Positions 59,310-64,000 of a DNA stretch of 64,000 bases are shown here, piece after piece. The stretch lies in NCBI GenBank assembly GCA_963930655.1, contig OZ005612.1, positions 1,431,001-1,495,000 of the forward strand, given 5' to 3'. The stretch comes from Myrica gale (Eukaryota; Streptophyta; Magnoliopsida; Fagales; Myricaceae). The translations under genes were made by a program, and so were the position numbers. How positions within the stretch are numbered: position 1 is the first letter of the stretch; each line of letters begins with the position of its first letter. The notes under the pieces are model-generated. The model searched no databases. It was given only the letters and a program-made list of their open reading frames with translations, and was not told the DNA's origin.

Positions 59310-62011
59310 TCATGAACGACATCCTAAATCAGCTCTTCCTTCGGCATTGATCGTCGTATTTGTACACAGCTTTTGAAGATCAATGTAGCCAATGATGGTG
59401 TCCTCAAAAACTGCATCTCCCAATTGAGCTTCATTAAAGGTGGAGCCAGACAGTACAGCGTTCCTAAATACAGCTCCTTGGAGATTAGCTTTCCCGAAAT
59501 TAACACGATCTAAAACTGCATTTGAGAAATCAACACCTACATATAACTGAGATCAGTATTAGTCAACATCAATTTGTCATACAATTCTGGTTTTCATTTT
59601 ATGACTCTAGCACATACAGTCCCCATAGGATTCTTTCTTCCTTGAAATTGATGGTTGATTTCAGGGATTCTTGGCTATTGACCTCTAGTATCCATGAATG
59701 GCTGTGTGCTTATAGCTTTCCCAGAACTAAGAAAAATGTCAATGAGATAGTTGTGTGTGAAAGGTGAGTCAGATTTGAAAACCTTCATACAATTCACAGA
59801 AACTAGACATTTCGTTGTTGTTCATTATAACCCTTCAGCTTTTCTCTAAAGCCCATAGCTCCGCTAATTAGATTGTCATGACAATCTCAGATTAAGAGAA
59901 CCCTGCTAAAGCCTATAGAAGCGTGGGAACTTCAAGTATATCTAATTTTAACCCGTTCTACTTTAATTCCAAAGCTTCAAAAGAAGTCATGATGAGAAAC
60001 CCACTCTCTAGCTCATACGCATACCATTTGATCCTTAGATTTGAATGTATTTGGGAATCTTACATTTGAGCATATAAATATGTCCTGATATGCATACACA
60101 TGATTTAAACAGCCAAACCAACTACTTCTACTTGGTTGTTTGGTGTTGTTTGTTTTACAGAATCAAAACTTTCAAATAAATACTTCTCAAAAGATGAGAT
60201 AGGACATTACCCTTGAAGCTAGCTCCGACAGCATAAGCTTTTGACATCACCACTTCTGTCATGTCTGCACCATCAAATTTAGCATCTGACATAAGTGCTG
60301 CTGCAAGAGACTTCCCCTTTAGGTTGGATTTCTCATTTGTATAATCACAGAAGCGGAGATCAATTGGCTTGTCATAAACACCGTTTGCCTGACCTATTGT
60401 GTTCCCAACAAAAGCTTTCTCACACCGATCGGGCTCTATTGACAGAGGAGGCAGCCTCTGCATGCCAAGTATATAACACATTTGTTCATGTCATTCACAA
60501 CTCAAACTTGTATTCTTTCATGCTATTATATCAGTAATTTTTGTGGTAGTTATGATTACTGTCTTAGCAAGGCCAGAGCAAGTCTGCAGATACTAACAAG
60601 TACATAAATCAAGAAACCAATAAAGTGAAAAGATTTCAATCCATCAGAGGATGAAGCCATAGCTCGGACAATGATCATGAACTCTAGATGCAAATCATGT
60701 AACAACCACTTCACTAACCACTTCCCTTTTACTGAACTGTCTGTCTGCAAATATTTCTCTCTCATAACCACAAAGAACTTTATGTGGGATCAAAAACCTG
60801 CAAATTATTATCTGGTGTACCAAGAGATCACTTACACATAGAAGAACAGCATTGAAGTTACATTTGAATTCCTTTTACAGGCGGAAAAAGAAAAGAAATG
60901 CATTTTCTATAATAGACGTGTAGGTTATGAGATTCTGAGGTTGACTATCCATAATAGACGTGTAGAATGGGTATATCTTTGATTGCTGCAGTAGTTAACC
61001 AATGAGATGGAGGCAAATAGTTGGATCTATTGCCCCTTTCTTCTTGGAGGGGTATCTGAGAATTTTAAACCATGTGGCAATAGTATATCCGTAGCTCTTT
61101 CAATGATGAGGATTAGGCAATGATCTGATGTTAATCAAAGACATTGATAAATTCTCCACGTGTATCATACATAATCGATCTAAGAATCCAACAATATCTT
61201 TCCATATTCTTCCCTACCCAAAATGAGACAAACTTTCTAATTTCCAGCAAGTTAGACTATTAATCATGAGATAAAATCTACAATTTGGCTTATATTTCCT
61301 TTCTGGGATGAGCAACAATATACCACACTCAGTATGGTGATATGAGATCCTGAGATCGAGCCTTGAGTCTACTCTTATCTCTCAGGTCAAGTTTTTGGGA
61401 TAAAAGGTAATTTCTCATAACTTTTATGCATAATTCAGTTAACGTGTTATAAATACACGTTGAAATCCCTAAATTGACGAAGAATGGCCTATACGGAAAA
61501 AAAAAAAATCAACGATCATATGATTGACTGCTATACGAAATATTTCGATTAGAACGGTACTATTGACCTGATTAGCAGCAATTCCAGTTCCAGGTGAGGC
61601 AGCAGTCACAGCCCAAGCAGCAAGAATGCCACAAGCTACACTCTTGAGTTCGTTACACTGAAAAAAGCTTCCCTTGGATTCAGAACCATCTGTGGCTGCT
61701 GCAGGCACACAAAACATCAATAGCATCCATCTGTTTGACAATTTTAAACTTCATAGCAAAAGCAAGAGGTCTTCAAATGATTTTTGTGTAATAATAAAGC
61801 TTCTCGGTCTCATTTCATTGATGATGCGAGAGAGAGGATGAGGCAAATTTTTTAGCTTTCTTTTAAATTAACGTGTGGGAATCATACCAGAGCAGGTCAT
61901 TCTGATGGGTGAGTGGAATTCCGGAATGGAGAAAACTTGGCGTTTTGGTAAGGAGTTTCGAAGGAGGCACGGACTGCTTCTGGGGGGGACTGGCATTAAG
62001 AGAGCGACCAT
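59310..62011 (-). CDS. TL17: Thylakoid lumenal 17.4 kDa pentapeptide-repeat protein (TL17)
   Basis: Four exons join in frame: 61888-62011, 61568-61698, 60211-60457 and 59310-59536, giving 242 aa (Arabidopsis about 236). Exon 1 encodes a Ser/Arg/Pro-rich transit peptide (MVALLMPVPPRSSPC...). Exon 2 holds the lumen-targeting hydrophobic stretch (CGILAAWAVTAASPG, ending near AANQ). The mature protein begins about RLPPLSIEPDRCEKAF. Pentapeptide repeats follow: NLKGKSLAAALMSDAKFDGA, then SFKGVDFSNAV, VNFGKANLQGAVF and VLSGSTFNEAQL. It ends IIGYIDLQKLC...LGCRS, with paired Cys. It resides in the thylakoid lumen; its precise role is unknown. All borders are canonical and no defects were seen. It sits immediately beside the Pack-MULE. 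Confidence 0.95.
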
Positions 62012-62703
62012 TTCTATATCTGCGGAAGCTTTTGGTGGGCTTTCTTTCTCTCGAGTTTGGAAAAGGCTTCATAACTTATCCCTTAAGACGGTTCTGTCAG
62101 GTACATACGTTTATCCTACGTGGCGTGACACGTAAGATTATGGAACGGAGATGTTTGGACATTAGACACAGTACACGGACTCGGAGACTTGGAGCAGTGC
62201 GCTTCCAAGCAGACTTGTACTTTCCCTGGTGGATCAGAATTCGATTGTGTCGGCCCAGATATAATTTTATAAGGCTCTTCAGAGAAAATGACCCACAAAA
62301 TTAACCGAACAAAACTTCTTGGAAAACACGAAAGGAAAAGAAAATTATCCTCACGAAGCCATTTGGAAGGAATGTTCTTTACCTGAGATAAAATACAATT
62401 CACAACCCCAAAGAGTTGTCCTGGCTTAGACTTGAGATTTGAGGATTTTGATGAGGATCACTTGACCAAAAACGCTACTTAAAGTTAGAGTTATCCAAAT
62501 CTTTTTATTAAGTCTTTTACTTAGGTACTCCTAACCAATGTAGAATCTCAATTGATTTGCTCTCTCCTACGTCTCAAAATCTCTCGAGTGCTACTAATCA
62601 TTTAAGATCGCCCTCAGTGCTATGACCCGATATTAAATGATTTGTATGGACGGAAGGATTGCACATGTTCGGAGGATTAGTCGGAGCGAAGTTCCAGATG
62701 CCT
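62012..62703. other. TL17 promoter region
   Basis: Upstream of TL17 on the minus strand; unique non-coding sequence as far as the LINE poly(A) end near 62704. Overlapping short ORFs show no homology. Confidence 0.4.
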
Positions 62704-64000
62704 TTTTTTTAGTAAACATAACACCAGCTCAACTACAACCAGAGTCTAAATACAAAATAAAGGCAAGAATAGAATGTAAACTGAGAAAACAAAAAAAAAT
62801 TATTGGTAGCAACCCATTTAGCAAGTCGATGCACCAGTTGTTGCCTCAACGTGAAACCCAGCCAAGAGAACACTGCGGATGATTTTGGAAAAAACCCATA
62901 ATATAAAAAATCCAGTATTCCGCCTGCCAACCAATACGTGCAACCTGGTCAAATATGTCTTGGAAAAGAACTAAACAATCCGATTCAAATAGAATTCTAG
63001 GAAGGGGTTGATCAGTAGCAATGTGAATTGCCATAGATAGAGCAACAGTTTTCACCAAGAAGAGAAACTTCTGAAGGTATACGCTTTGTATACACAGTAT
63101 AGAAGGAGCCTTCATGGTTGCGAAACACAACTGCCAAGACCGAGTGAGTAAACCTCACAGCAACATCAACGTTGCATTTAAAGGACCATACAGGAGGAGG
63201 TTTCCAACCCAAACTAGAATCCACAGAAACCTTAGTCCAAGCCAAGACATGCTCATCATACCTTTTATGAACCGTACCAAGAAGCCTCCCAGGACCAGGG
63301 GAGGAATTATCATGAATCACCTTATTACGCTTAAGCCATATAGAATCCAACACAATGACAACATTCAAAATGAACTTCCTTTGATAATCTTTGCCCACAC
63401 CAAAATACCGAGAAGGTAACGTAAGATGGTGAACGAAATCAGAAAATGGTATACAAGAAGACAATCCACCCTAATAGCCAAGGACACTCCAACCAAACCA
63501 CCTGAGCCACTTGACACTTGATAAAAAAATGTTCAACAGACTCAATATCCATCTCACAAAGAGGACAACCAACCAACAACGGATCCCCTAGAGGTTGAAA
63601 ACGTGCAATTAACCTACAAAGAGGCAGGGTTGAATGTATATATTTCCACATAAACAACTTGAGGCGATCATGTACTTGAATTTTTAAAACTTATCCCAAT
63701 CCTTAACTCGAAAAGGAAGATGATCTTTTCCAGACCATCTACGATTAATAGAATATGCATTTGCTATGGAAAATATTCATTTTGAATCAACTGTCCAAAT
63801 CCATTGGTCATCAGAAAATGGAATAAGATTGGGTAGACTCAATACAACCATAACTGTATCCCTATCAAACAGTGAATTAAGAGTTTCCAGATGCATGTAT
63901 TTTCTTCACAATAAAAAAAAATCGGCCACAGTAAGGTCACTTTCATTAGACATCACCAAGGAATTATTAGGATTGGGTTGAAACCCTTCCACCATTGGCA
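62704..64000 (-). mobile_element. 3' part of an L1-type LINE (zf-RVT and RNase H-like domains), decayed
   Basis: Read on the minus strand, the segment runs from the right edge to a poly(A) end (T-run at 62702-62710). At 63439-63657 is the reverse-transcriptase zinc-binding motif (FMWKYIHSTLPL, CPLCEMDIESVEHFFIKC). At 63012-63464 is WKPPPVWSFKCNVDVA, the start of a plant LINE RNase H-like domain, followed in another frame by TVALSMAIHI and ILFESDCLVLFQDIF (62846-63130). Frame changes show decay. The reverse transcriptase itself lies beyond the window, and the target duplication cannot be checked. Confidence 0.9.

Noticed and set aside
1..64000. CRISPR arrays, operons, bacterial-type signals
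   Set aside because: The window is plant nuclear DNA with spliceosomal introns; no such structures were seen.

Overview
The window is nuclear DNA of a flowering plant, most likely a woody core eudicot. The evidence is AT-rich intergenic sequence, plant intron borders, three nuclear genes for chloroplast proteins, a plant-type acyl-CoA-binding ankyrin gene, and a dense load of plant MITEs, LTR miniatures, LINEs and a SINE. Exons were joined by hand from GT/AG borders and reading frame; every joined model below closes in frame.

Layout. 0.3-2.7 kb (-): 5' two coding exons of a KH-domain RNA-binding protein running off the left edge. 6.0-8.0 kb (+): pTAC7/PAP12, a component of the plastid RNA polymerase complex. 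9.0-12.9 kb (+): TAP38/PPH1, the LHCII phosphatase, 11 exons, 388 aa. 15.2-15.8 kb (-): an 82-aa secreted-peptide precursor of PSY (sulfated tyrosine) type in three small exons. 19.3-22.0 kb (-): importin subunit beta-1, 871 aa, with a 5' leader intron. 25.3-27.4 kb (-): decayed gene for an HDEL-tailed EF-hand protein. 28.3-30.1 kb (+): truncated BiP/HSP70 pseudogene, also HDEL-tailed. 30.9-35.6 kb (-): ACBP1/2-type acyl-CoA-binding ankyrin gene, intact except that its N-terminal membrane anchor is missing. 36.7-39.8 kb (-): GH17 beta-1,3-glucanase pseudogene broken by transposon insertions with 8-bp target duplications. 40-59 kb: transposon-rich region holding a SINE, a LINE derivative, two LTR miniatures, two related hAT elements, MITEs and a Mutator-type gene-capturing element (Pack-MULE) with pieces of cytosolic aldolase and a UGT72-like glucosyltransferase. 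59.3-62.0 kb (-): TL17 pentapeptide lumenal protein, four exons, 242 aa. 62.7-64 kb (-): 3' part of a LINE.

Context. From memory, the ACBP1, importin-beta and TL17 genes are neighbours in Arabidopsis (At5g53470/80/90), and TAP38 lies beside an EF-hand gene (At4g27790/800). Here the same genes occur together, spread out by transposons and with two pseudogenes among them. The genes are independent transcription units. pTAC7, TAP38 and TL17 all serve the chloroplast: plastid transcription, state transitions and lumen. The most notable discoveries are the Pack-MULE, the multiply interrupted glucanase, the small PSY-like gene, and the loss of the ACBP anchor at an 8-bp microhomology.
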